A DNA stretch of 64,000 nucleotides from JBBQZU01 sp038207425 (lineage in GTDB: Bacteria; Bacteroidota; Bacteroidia; Flavobacteriales_D; Cryomorphaceae), in contig JBBQZU010000004.1 of NCBI GenBank assembly GCA_038207425.1, positions 62,001-126,000 of the forward strand, in the 5' to 3' direction. Position 1 is the stretch's first letter, and each line of letters begins with the position of its first letter. Shown here piece by piece: positions 33,788 to 41,746 of this stretch. Both the position numbers and the translations under genes were made by a program. Under the pieces are notes generated by a model. The model searched no databases and was not told where the DNA came from. It saw only the letters and a program-made list of their open reading frames with translations.

Positions 33788-34336
33788 TTATTTCTTTTTA
33801 GGGTTGATCATCATAATCATCCTTTTGCCTTCAAGTTTTGGAAGTTGCTCCACGGCGCCAATGTCGGCGAGTTCTTTGGCAAATTTCAAAAGAAGTATTT
33901 CTCCTCTTTCTTTGAACACGATGGTTCTACCCTTAAAAAACACATAAGCTTTCACTTTAGAGCCTTCTTCGAGAAACTTCTTGGCGTGCTCAAGCTTAAA
34001 ATCAAAGTCGTGGTCATCCGTATTAGGTCCAAATCGCACTTCCTTCACAACAACTTTTTGCTGCTTACTTTTCAACTCCTTTTGTTTCTTCTTCTGATCG
34101 TAAAGAAACTTTCGGTAGTCAATCACTTTACAAACCGGTGGTACAGCATTAGGGGCTATTTCCACCAGGTCTAACCCTTTTTCTTCGGCCAGTTTAAGGG
34201 CCTGCTGTATAGGGTAAACGTCGGCTGGCATCTCGTCTACAATTACCCTAACTTGTGGCGCAGTGATGCGCTCGTTGATCTTGTGCAGATCTTCTTGTTC
34301 AACCCTTCTCGAGGGTCTTTTTTGAAATTTCTTTAT
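33788..34336 (-). CDS. infC: Translation initiation factor IF-3, apparent AUA start
   Basis: IF-3 prevents subunit joining and proofreads start codons. The C-domain (VCKVIDYRKFLYDQKKKQKE, KEVRFGPNTDDHDFDFK) is plain. The first in-frame ATG (34231) would remove half of the N-domain. Translation upstream of it gives RRVEQEDLHKINERI and APQVRVIVDEMPADVY, which match IF-3 N-domains. Between this and the in-frame stop just behind thrS there is no ATG, GTG, TTG or CTG. The frame can begin at ATA 34336 (8 bases after AAAGGA) or ATA 34345. The 182-aa product from 34336 has normal length. A rare start codon is the basis of infC autoregulation in E. coli (AUU). Confidence 0.9.
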   Translation of the reverse strand: MKKFQKRPSRRVEQEDLHKINERITAPQVRVIVDEMPADVYPIQQALKLAEEKGLDLVEIAPNAVPPVCKVIDYRKFLYDQKKKQKELKSKQQKVVVKEVRFGPNTDDHDFDFKLEHAKKFLEEGSKVKAYVFFKGRTIVFKERGEILLLKFAKELADIGAVEQLPKLEGKRMIMMINPKKK

Positions 34337-34353
34337 GACGCTTATCCTTTAAT

Positions 34354-36300
34354 TTAAACTATTCCCAAAAGGGTCCCTATCTCATCTTCAATCATTTTGG
34401 CGAAAGCACCGATGCTGTGTACACCAAGATCTCCACCCTCACCTTGCTTGCGCACCGAAACCGTTTTTGCGGCTTCTTCGCTCTCGCCTACTACAAGCAT
34501 GTAGGGAATCTTATCCATTTCGGCATCGCGGATCTTTCGACCTACTTTTTCGTTGCGCTCGTCAATGAGGGCGCGAATATCGTAATTATTTAGCTCACTT
34601 GCTACATCCTGCGCATATTTGTTATACTTCTCGCTAACAGGCAGTACTTTAACCTGTTCCGGACTAAGCCAAATGGGAAATTTTCCGGCGCAGTGTTCAA
34701 TGAGTACCGCTACAAACCGCTCCATACTGCCGAATGGTGCCCTGTGAATCATTACCGGCCTGTGGCGCGCATTGTCGCTGCCTATATATTCCAATTCAAA
34801 ACGTTCGGGAAGGTTATAATCTACCTGAATTGTGCCGAGCTGCCATTTACGGCCTATGGCATCGCGCACTATAAAGTCGAGCTTGGGCCCGTAGAAGGCT
34901 GCTTCACCTTCTTCGACCACGTAGGTAAGGCCCGATTCTTTTACCACTTCCATGATGGCACTTTCGGCTTTCGCCCAATTTTCATCCGATCCGATGTACT
35001 TTTCGGGGTTTTCCGGGTCGCGGAGCGAAACCTGCACCACGTAATCATCAAAACTCAGGGTTTTGAATATGTAAAGCACAAGGTCTATTACTTTTTTGAA
35101 TTCACCTTTCACCTGATCGGGCATGCAGAAGATGTGCGCATCATCCTGTGTAAAGCCGCGCACCCTTGTAAGGCCGTGCAGCTCGCCGCTTTGCTCGTAG
35201 CGGTATACCGTTCCGAACTCGGCAAGGCGCAATGGCAGGTCCTTGTATGACCGTGGTTCCGACTTGTATATCTCGCAGTGGTGCGGACAATTCATTGGTT
35301 TCAGAAAATATTCTTCACCTTCATTGGGAGTATGTATTGGCTGAAAAGAATCTTTGCCATATTTGGCATAGTGGCCGCTGCATATATAAAGCTCCTTGCT
35401 GCCTATGTGCGGGGTGATTACCTGCAGGTATCCCGCTTTTTTTTGTGCGGCCTTCAGAAAGTTCTCAAGCCGTTCGCGAAGTACGGCACCTTTCGGCAGC
35501 CATAAAGGAAGTCCGGGGCCTACAGCCTGCGAGAAAGTGAATAGTCCCAATTCTTTACCCAATTTGCGGTGATCGCGTTTTTGGGCTTCTTCGAGCATAT
35601 GGAGATAGTCGGCAAGGTCCTTTTGCTTTGGGAAAGTGATTCCATACACACGGGTGAGCTGCTTGCGGTTTTCGTCGCCGCGCCAGTATGCACCTGCAAT
35701 CGACATTATTTTGGCAGCTTTTACAAAACCTGTATCAGGTATGTGCGGTCCGCGGCAGAGGTCGGTAAAACTTCCTTGTTCGTAGAATGTGATAGAGCCG
35801 TCTTCAAGTTCGCTAATAAGTTCGAGCTTATATTCGTCGCCCTTGTTGGTAAAATAGTTGAGCGCATCGGCTTTGCTCACGTCGCGGCGCAGGTATGCAT
35901 TTTTCTGCCTCGCGAGTTCGAGCATTTTCTCTTCGATCTTCTGAAAGTCTTTGTCGCTCAGGTGTTCATCGCCCAGGTCTATATCGTAATAGAAACCATT
36001 TTCGATGGGTGGGCCGATGGCAAATTTTGTTTTGGGATAAAAGTGTTGTATCGCTTCGGCCATAAGGTGGGCAGAAGAGTGCCACATGGTGGATTTTCCT
36101 TCATCGTCATTCCAGGTAAGCAGGCTAAGTGCAGCATCTTGCTGTATGGGGCGGTTGGCGTCAACTACTTCGCCATTTACTTTTGCCGCGAGCACATTTC
36201 GTGCAAGGCCTTCACTTATATCGCGTGCTATTTCCAAAGCGGTAATGCCTTGTTGGTATTGCTTTACGGCACCGTCGGGCAGGGTGATTTTAATTTCCAT
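34354..36300 (-). CDS. thrS: Threonyl-tRNA synthetase
   Basis: A 648-residue class II synthetase charging tRNA-Thr. The N-terminal TGS domain (1-60) precedes the editing domain with the HSSAHLMAEAIQ motif near 75 and a TDLCRGPHI segment. The catalytic core (about 240-530) shows MNCPHHCEIY, YRYEQSGELHGLTRVRGFTQDDAH and GPKLDF, and an anticodon-binding domain ends the protein. A TACCTTTG promoter lies 31 bases upstream. It heads the thrS-infC-rpmI-rplT operon, with infC 17 bases downstream. Confidence 0.98.
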   Translation of the reverse strand: MEIKITLPDGAVKQYQQGITALEIARDISEGLARNVLAAKVNGEVVDANRPIQQDAALSLLTWNDDEGKSTMWHSSAHLMAEAIQHFYPKTKFAIGPPIENGFYYDIDLGDEHLSDKDFQKIEEKMLELARQKNAYLRRDVSKADALNYFTNKGDEYKLELISELEDGSITFYEQGSFTDLCRGPHIPDTGFVKAAKIMSIAGAYWRGDENRKQLTRVYGITFPKQKDLADYLHMLEEAQKRDHRKLGKELGLFTFSQAVGPGLPLWLPKGAVLRERLENFLKAAQKKAGYLQVITPHIGSKELYICSGHYAKYGKDSFQPIHTPNEGEEYFLKPMNCPHHCEIYKSEPRSYKDLPLRLAEFGTVYRYEQSGELHGLTRVRGFTQDDAHIFCMPDQVKGEFKKVIDLVLYIFKTLSFDDYVVQVSLRDPENPEKYIGSDENWAKAESAIMEVVKESGLTYVVEEGEAAFYGPKLDFIVRDAIGRKWQLGTIQVDYNLPERFELEYIGSDNARHRPVMIHRAPFGSMERFVAVLIEHCAGKFPIWLSPEQVKVLPVSEKYNKYAQDVASELNNYDIRALIDERNEKVGRKIRDAEMDKIPYMLVVGESEEAAKTVSVRKQGEGGDLGVHSIGAFAKMIEDEIGTLLGIV

Positions 36301-36331
36301 AGGTTACAAATCCTTTTGTGGAATTCGGGCG

Positions 36332-36339
36332 CAAAGGTA
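36332..36339 (-). promoter_or_regulatory. TAnnTTTG promoter element of the thrS operon
   Basis: TACCTTTG on the minus strand gives a leader of about 27 nt. That is too short for the long thrS leader and operator found in E. coli. Confidence 0.55.
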
Positions 36340-36379
36340 AGAAATATACAGGGCGGAAAAAGGTTAAATGCGGGTGTCT

Positions 36380-36814
36380 TCAGCGTTTGAAGACTTCAAT
36401 TTCTTTCATCACTTTTACCAGGTCGGTAAACTTGCCGTTGAATTTTGTAGCGCGCACCATGTGGTTGTCAATCCAATGGTAATTTCCTCCGCGGGGTTTT
36501 CCCACGAGCAGTCCGTGGTATTTGAATCTGTGCTTCTTGAGCCAGGTTTCGGTTACTTCACGGTGTGCTTCGGTACGCGATGTGAAGAAGGTGATAATAT
36601 GGCCCTGATCATACCATTTATTGCATATTTCGAGTGCATCGGGATATGGCTCGCATGTGGCCATTCGCTCAGGCTCTTCATTTGGTATATCGTCGGTAAT
36701 GGTGCCGTCTATATCAATCAAATAATTTTTAATGTCGGAGTCCAGTTGAGGGGAAATTTCTCTTCCAAATTCGTCGTAGGTTTTTCTGAGCGGGTGTCCG
36801 GCTTGATCGGCCAT
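36380..36814 (-). CDS. Small HAD-superfamily phosphatase
   Basis: A 144-residue HAD-like hydrolase. Motif I is LIDIDGTITDD (nucleophile and acid Asp), motif II falls in ITFFTSRTEAHRE, and KPRGGNYHWIDNHM supplies the conserved Lys and acidic region. Homologs in this phylum are often labelled phosphoheptose isomerase or phosphatase without evidence; the substrate is unknown. The frame runs to 36874, but a TAATTTTG promoter (36848..36841) lies inside that extension. The second Met (36814, MADQAGHPLRK) is taken as start. Confidence 0.78.
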   Translation of the reverse strand: MADQAGHPLRKTYDEFGREISPQLDSDIKNYLIDIDGTITDDIPNEEPERMATCEPYPDALEICNKWYDQGHIITFFTSRTEAHREVTETWLKKHRFKYHGLLVGKPRGGNYHWIDNHMVRATKFNGKFTDLVKVMKEIEVFKR

Positions 36815-36840
36815 AGGGTTATTACGTTTGTTTAGCGACA

Positions 36841-36848
36841 CAAAATTA
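36841..36848 (-). promoter_or_regulatory. TAnnTTTG promoter element of the HAD gene
   Basis: TAATTTTG on the minus strand places the transcript start at about 36836, 22 bases before the chosen ATG. This rules out the longer reading frame. Confidence 0.5.
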
Positions 36849-36977
36849 GGTTGTTTTCCAATGGTATGCACCATGTTGGGTGTTATTTTTACACTAAGCT
36901 ATCTTGAAAGGTTTCAGTATTTTTAATTGGCTATAGGATTTTAATGAGAATACTTTTTAAATTTGCGCACCCATTTC

Positions 36978-37067
<90 letters not shown>

Positions 37068-37077
37068 ATCACAAAAA

Positions 37078-37111
37078 CCCACCGCTTGAACCGCGGTGGG
37101 TTTTTCTTTTT
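37078..37111 (+). terminator. Intrinsic terminator after tRNA-Ser
   Basis: CCCACCGC (37078-37085) pairs with GCGGTGGG (37093-37100), followed by TTTTTCTTTTT. Confidence 0.85.
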
Positions 37112-37162
37112 GAAAAAGCACGAAAGCTTTGCTTTTAGATGCTTTTTAAAAAGAAAAGCCCG

Positions 37163-37288
37163 GTCTGCAACGCAGACTGTGGGTTTTTGGATGCAAGGCT
37201 CTCCCCCAGGGATCGCGCAATAATCCCCAATAGAAACGCTACTTTCATACATTTTGGGGATATGAAAAAACCAATCTGCGGAGCAGAT
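37163..37288. repeat. Pair of related REP-like palindromes
   Basis: Two short palindromes share one design: GTCTGC-AAC-GCAGAC-TGTGG (37163-37182) and ATCTGC-GGA-GCAGAT-TGTGG (37274-37293). The arms carry compensating changes (G-C in one, A-T in the other), which means the hairpin rather than the primary sequence is conserved. Between them ATCCCCAA and TTGGGGAT form another 8-bp inverted repeat. This is typical of dispersed repetitive extragenic palindromes. Confidence 0.55.
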
Positions 37289-37304
37289 TGTGGTTTAGCG
37301 TCGA

Positions 37305-38340
37305 AGGCAAGCAGCCAGCTCACAGCAGCCACCCACAACCGCCACAACGGCAATATAGGAACCATGGTATGTGCCTTTAACAAGAACTCCACCGCCATAA
37401 AAACCATCGGCAATTCCTTCGTATACGACCAGCCTTACCGACTCTTTGAATCAAAAACATTTGTAAATTTGAAAAGCAGCACAAATAGCTGGCCTTCCGG
37501 CACCACTTACAACGGCATGTTTGAAAACAACTTTACCTGCGATGCAAGCGGAAACATACTCACACATCTGCGCAAGAATGAAAGCGGTGTCACAACTGAC
37601 CAGCTTTACTACCGCTGCATAAAGTACACCCGAGGGACAGCTTATTCACAACAGGCTTTACCGCGCGAACGATAACACCGCCATAACCGGCAATTTTGAC
37701 GACGACATAGACCCTATGGGCACCTTTAACAGCAACCTTGCCACTCTCAACACCGCAAACAATTACGGGTACGATGAGCTGGGTCAATTGACACGCGACA
37801 ATCAGGAAGAAATTTCGAATATCGTGTGGCGCAACGACGGCAAAATAGCAAAGATTACCCCGCTCCCGCGCGACTCCTGTCGCGTGGTCTTGCTTTAGTA
37901 TAGTATCTGTCCTTATAACCCACGCTCCCGTGCGACTCCTGTCGCGTGGTTTTGCTTTAATATTGTATCTGTCCTATAACCCCCAATTTGCTAGCGAATC
38001 TCCAAAAAAATCCTCACCGGCAATACCTGGGAGGAAACAACGTATTACATTCGTGACGCGCAAGGCAATGTAATGGCCACCTACCTGAATAAAAACGCTG
38101 GTACCGAAACTTTTGAACTCACGGAGCAGCCAATTTACGGCTCATCCCGCGTGGGCATGCTGCGCGTAAAGGTGAACATGCTCGCAACGCCTTGCGCACC
38201 CAACGCCTTGCGCTATACGCGGTATGGACTTAAGCGCTACGAGATTTCGAATCATTTAGGCAACGTAACCACCATGCTTACCGCGCAAGAAGTAGCCAAA
38301 TACAGCGGTGCAAATCGAAATGAAAAGCGAAACAAGAGGC
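37305..38340 (+). pseudogene. Decayed RHS-repeat-associated core protein
   Basis: Three reading-frame pieces join into one RHS core. Piece 1 (to about 37620) has NGNIGTMVCAFNKNSTAIKTIG and FTCDASGNILTHLRKN. Piece 2, in another frame from about 37636, reads QLIHNRLYRANDNTAITGNF, then GYDELGQLTRDNQEEISN and VWRNDGKIAKIT. Piece 3, again shifted from about 38007, reads TGNTWEETTYYIRDAQGNVM, EQPIYGSSRVGM and LKRYEISNHLGNVTTMLT. At least one frameshift and a repeat insertion (37861-37983) break it. A second insertion with two AACGCCTTGCGC copies (about 38187-38216) sits between GSSRVGM and LKRYE. Both ends of a normal RHS protein (N-terminal shell, C-terminal toxin) are missing. Confidence 0.8.
37861..37983. 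repeat. Two tandem copies of a 62-bp palindrome-bearing repeat
   Basis: Copy 1 (37861-37922) and copy 2 (37923-37983) both start CGCTCCCG and contain a CGACTCCTGTCG core with matching arms, then a GTGGT.TTGCTTTA.TAT.GTATCTGTCC tail. They differ at about half a dozen positions. They interrupt the RHS reading frame exactly after KIAKIT, so they were inserted after the gene existed. Confidence 0.75.
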
Positions 38341-38351
38341 TTGATGACAAG

Positions 38352-38756
38352 GTGAAAACAGGCAGTTTATACTTTCTCTTATCATTTTTCCCGATCATTT
38401 CAAATGGTCAGCAAATTTGTGAATTTGACTTCAAGAATGGTGACTTCAAGTTAGAAACTGTTTTTGATAGTTCAGGCAAGCTTTTACGGCTATGTGCGAT
38501 CCTTAACAGCGATGACATAACCGATATGCTGAATATGGCAGTTATTCTAAGCGTTCCGCACACAGTTGATAGATATGAGATTACTCCAGCAACCTTAATG
38601 CGCAATGGTATCTTATCAGATTATGACAGAGAATTTATCAAATCCCAAGAAACTTCTTACTTTCTTGTTGAAGTAAAAATAACCAAGAAGTATCGCCAAG
38701 TTTATGCTTGTCCAGAAATCAAATTTTTTAAAGAAGAATTATTAAAGTGTCCATAG
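38352..38756 (+). CDS. Small exported protein of unknown function behind the RHS remnant
   Basis: The frame that carries the end of the RHS core continues without a stop, but its content changes. From GTG 38352 it reads KTGSLYFLLSFFPIISNGQQ, a classical signal peptide ending in NGQ. About 113 mature residues follow with no RHS similarity (CEFDFKNGDFKLETVFDSS). I therefore read it as a separate 134-aa gene. In intact RHS loci, toxin and immunity genes lie at this position, so a former partner of the RHS protein is possible but unproven. An alternative is that the hydrophobic stretch is chance and the tail belongs to the RHS frame. Confidence 0.5.
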   Translation: MKTGSLYFLLSFFPIISNGQQICEFDFKNGDFKLETVFDSSGKLLRLCAILNSDDITDMLNMAVILSVPHTVDRYEITPATLMRNGILSDYDREFIKSQETSYFLVEVKITKKYRQVYACPEIKFFKEELLKCP

Positions 38757-38990
38757 GTCAGATGTCATATTGGACGTGAATATTCCGCTTCACCTTATCT
38801 GCAGTTGCATGAGAAACGTTAAAAGATATAAGAATTGCGGAGGCTTTTAAATCCGCTTCGAGGGATGTGATAAGCCCGGTGATAATATCAAGATATCCGG
38901 GTGCTCCGCCAGGGTTTATCTTCGCTCAGCTCCATCTTCGAATATAACCCTGCGGCACACTGCTCCACCGGAGGTATAAAATCCGATCGA

Positions 38991-40100
38991 TTAGTTGATA
39001 ATTATCCGGCAGCTCACAGCCCTATGGTCTGATACTTCTTCTTCAAGGCGCTTATAATTGACGGCTTCGAATTGGGGATCATAAAAGATATAGTCAATCC
39101 TGAATGAAGGAAAGCTACCCAGATAGCTATTTCCAATACCCCAGCCTCCATGCTTGAATGAGTCGTTTAGCCTGCGGGTAAATTGTCGGTAAGTGTGTGA
39201 CACAGGGGTATCGTTAAGATCGCCGCAGAGTATTACAGGGTATGGACTTTGATCGAGATGCCCCACGATCATATTTACGTGTTTGGCCCTTCGCTGCCAG
39301 GCACGCGTCATACGTTGTGCAATATTGAGCCCTTCTGAAGCCTGATTGGCGGTGAGGTTGCTTTGTATATCTTCTACAAAGCGGTAATTTGATCGACTGA
39401 ACCTTATGGATGCTACGTGCGAGTTGTAAACCCTTATGGTATCACCGTCAATCAAAAGGTCGGCAAAGATACAAGCATTGCCGCGTTCCATTGGGAATTT
39501 GATTTTTCCCTTTCCAACAATTGGGTATTTGCTGGCGATGGCCATCCCGAAGTTCTGTTCTCCTTTAATGGTAAGCCCATATTCTATGTGGAGATAAGGT
39601 GTTTTCAACTTCTTCTTCACGAGTGAGTTTACATCAAATACACCTGGCTTACTGTGGTGAAAATACTCCTGAAAACAAACCACGTCCGGCTCTTGCTCCG
39701 CGAGGGCGTTCAGCATAGTATCGCGGTCTTTTTTGTTTGTTTTCCAATTGTACCAGCCAAAAAGGCGCACGTTGTATGATACCACATAGATGCTTTTCTC
39801 CAAACCTTCTTCTTTGGTACGTTCGGGTAGTATCTGAAAGTAAGCTGTAAGATGGTTGAAACCAACCAGAATTGCTGTCGCGGATATAAGTGCGAGCCGT
39901 TTTTTTACAAAAATCCAAAATATCAGGAAGCCTAAATTCACAACGAGCAATGCACCATATGCAATTCCAAAAAACGCCAGGTATGGAAATCTTAAAGGGC
40001 TAATATGGGTGGATAAGTAAGAAAGAAGTAAACACAATACAGCGATGATGTTCGCCATTATTACCGCTTTTTTGCTAATACTCCGCAGTCTCTTTAGCAC
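38991..40100 (-). CDS. Membrane-anchored endonuclease/exonuclease/phosphatase-family protein
   Basis: A 369-residue protein. Three hydrophobic helices in the first 90 residues anchor it. The catalytic EEP domain (about 105-369) faces the periplasm or cytoplasm; topology is unclear. Motifs are VVSYNVRLFGWYN, VCFQEYF, YNSHVASI, LCGDLNDTPVS and EVSDHRAVSC, all catalytic positions present. It lacks the insertions of the secreted EEP protein at 12899-13942, so the two are distant relatives. Its start overlaps the rhomboid stop by 1 base. Substrate unknown. Confidence 0.85.
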   Translation of the reverse strand: MLKRLRSISKKAVIMANIIAVLCLLLSYLSTHISPLRFPYLAFFGIAYGALLVVNLGFLIFWIFVKKRLALISATAILVGFNHLTAYFQILPERTKEEGLEKSIYVVSYNVRLFGWYNWKTNKKDRDTMLNALAEQEPDVVCFQEYFHHSKPGVFDVNSLVKKKLKTPYLHIEYGLTIKGEQNFGMAIASKYPIVGKGKIKFPMERGNACIFADLLIDGDTIRVYNSHVASIRFSRSNYRFVEDIQSNLTANQASEGLNIAQRMTRAWQRRAKHVNMIVGHLDQSPYPVILCGDLNDTPVSHTYRQFTRRLNDSFKHGGWGIGNSYLGSFPSFRIDYIFYDPQFEAVNYKRLEEEVSDHRAVSCRIIIN

Positions 40101-40987
40101 TATTTCTTGCTGGCGTTAAACAGAAACTCCTTTTCTTCTTTCGAAAGACTGTCATATCCGCTTCGTGATATTTTATCAAGTATCATATCAATCTTCTTCT
40201 GTTGTGCGTTTTCGGTGTTGCGCGGTGTAGCATACGTCACACCAGCACCTTGTGGTTTCTTCGATGCAACTTTTAATTTTGGCTTGGGCACAAACAGGTC
40301 GCGAAAGAAACCTGTGAATCCGTAAAAATACCTGCTCCAATCATTTCCCTGTTTTAGGGAATTGCTGTAAAAGTAGCCAAATGCTGCGCCGCCAATATGC
40401 GCTAGTCTGCCGCCAGTATTTCCTTTATCGAGAAAAAGCACATCGAGCACCACAAAGAAAATAGCGATGTATTTTAATTTTACAATACCAATCAGAATTA
40501 ATCGCAACTCCATATTGGGGTTATATGCTGCAATGGCTACCAGCAGCGCCATTACCGATGCCGAGGCGCCAATAATAGTGCTTTTGCTTTCGGCAAAAAC
40601 AGGGAAGATGTTGAAGGCTGCGAAATAAAGCAGAAAACCCGCAAGCCCTCCCATTATGTAGACAGCAATAAATCGTTTTTCGTTGAGCAAATCAGCAAAT
40701 AGCCTTCCTGCAAACCAAAGCAGGATCATGTTGAACAACAGGTGCCACAAACCTTCGTGCACAAACATATAGGTTATAGCCGTCCATGGTCTATAGAGCA
40801 TTGTCAAGGCGTCGGTATGTCCCGAAATCCAAGGCAGTACCTTATGCACAAGGTCTACTTTGAAGAAGAAACCCGCCAGGCCAATAAGGGTAAGTGCTAC
40901 GAATACTGCAACATTGAGTAGCACAAATCTCGTTACTATATTACCGCTGTGGTAAGCGTATTTTAAATCGTCAAAAATTGATGCCAT
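40100..40987 (-). CDS. Rhomboid-family intramembrane serine protease (first of two)
   Basis: A 295-residue protein with about six membrane helices. The catalytic serine lies in IIGASASVMALL (GxS motif, Ala replacing the usual second Gly) and the catalytic histidine in AHIGGAAFGY. HEGLWHLLFNMILLWFAG carries the conserved loop-1 and helix-2 HxxxN. After the last helix is a soluble tail of about 80 residues, and the protein ends in EEKEFLFNASKK. The tail contains a helical motif (IDMILDKISRSGYDSLSKEE) seen in many Bacteroidota rhomboids. The 3-base gap to the next gene indicates one operon. Confidence 0.88.
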   Translation of the reverse strand: MASIFDDLKYAYHSGNIVTRFVLLNVAVFVALTLIGLAGFFFKVDLVHKVLPWISGHTDALTMLYRPWTAITYMFVHEGLWHLLFNMILLWFAGRLFADLLNEKRFIAVYIMGGLAGFLLYFAAFNIFPVFAESKSTIIGASASVMALLVAIAAYNPNMELRLILIGIVKLKYIAIFFVVLDVLFLDKGNTGGRLAHIGGAAFGYFYSNSLKQGNDWSRYFYGFTGFFRDLFVPKPKLKVASKKPQGAGVTYATPRNTENAQQKKIDMILDKISRSGYDSLSKEEKEFLFNASKK

Positions 40988-40990
40988 TGT

Positions 40991-41743
40991 TTAAGATTGA
41001 CGGTAATCATTAGGATGTTTTGACCAAAATTTAATAAGGAAGTATCCGAAAATCATTCCACCTAAATGTGCAAAGTGGGCAACATTGTCACCGGGCTGGT
41101 TTGCAATTCCTGAGAAGAGTTCAATAGCCCCGAAAATCATAACAAAGTATTTCGCCTTAATGGGTACAGGGAAAAAGAGCATGATAAGTCGGGTATTTGG
41201 AAACATCATACCAAAGGCCAGCAGCAGCCCGAACACTGCTCCTGATGCCCCAACTACCGGTATGTTGTATATATAGTTCAGTTTACCCCAATTGGGATCT
41301 GTATAATTTTTTCCTGATTTTATGATTTCAGTACCATTGGCCTTAATCAATTCTACACCTTCAGGCCCTATTTCATTGATAAGCGACGAAGCTTCAATAG
41401 CTACAATACCATAATGAAGTAGAAACGCACCAAAGCCGGTAATCAGATAATATTTTAAAAATCTCTCCGGTCCCCAAATCCGCTCTATTGCGGAGCCAAA
41501 CATCCACAGCGCAAACATGTTAAATAATATATGCATGAAACTGCCGTGCATAAACATATGCGTAATAATTTGCCAGGGCTTGAAATTTGGTGATTCCCAA
41601 TAGAAAGCGCCAAACATTCTGGTTAGGCTAATGCCCTGGCCTTCGAGCGCAATGCTGGCCAGAAAAAACAATCCGTTGATGATAAGGAGATTTTTTACTA
41701 CTATTGGCATATCGCCAAATGCGCTCCTGGGTGATCCGTACAT
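40991..41743 (-). CDS. Rhomboid-family intramembrane serine protease (second of two)
   Basis: A 250-residue six-helix protease. The catalytic serine is in VVGASGAVFGLLLAFG and the histidine in HFAHLGGMIFGYF. MHGSFMHILFNMFALWMFG is the canonical helix-2 HxxxN region. An insertion of about 45 polar residues (EIGPEGVELIKANGTEIIKSGKN) lies between the second and third helix groups. It sits 3 bases downstream of mutL and 3 bases upstream of the other rhomboid. Substrates are unknown. Confidence 0.9.
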   Translation of the reverse strand: MYGSPRSAFGDMPIVVKNLLIINGLFFLASIALEGQGISLTRMFGAFYWESPNFKPWQIITHMFMHGSFMHILFNMFALWMFGSAIERIWGPERFLKYYLITGFGAFLLHYGIVAIEASSLINEIGPEGVELIKANGTEIIKSGKNYTDPNWGKLNYIYNIPVVGASGAVFGLLLAFGMMFPNTRLIMLFFPVPIKAKYFVMIFGAIELFSGIANQPGDNVAHFAHLGGMIFGYFLIKFWSKHPNDYRQS

Positions 41744-41746
41744 TCG

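Noticed and set aside
37139..37675. 178-residue open frame read as an intact gene
   Set aside because: Its first third consists of palindromic repeats and its last 15 residues are a frameshifted RHS segment. It is part of the pseudogene.
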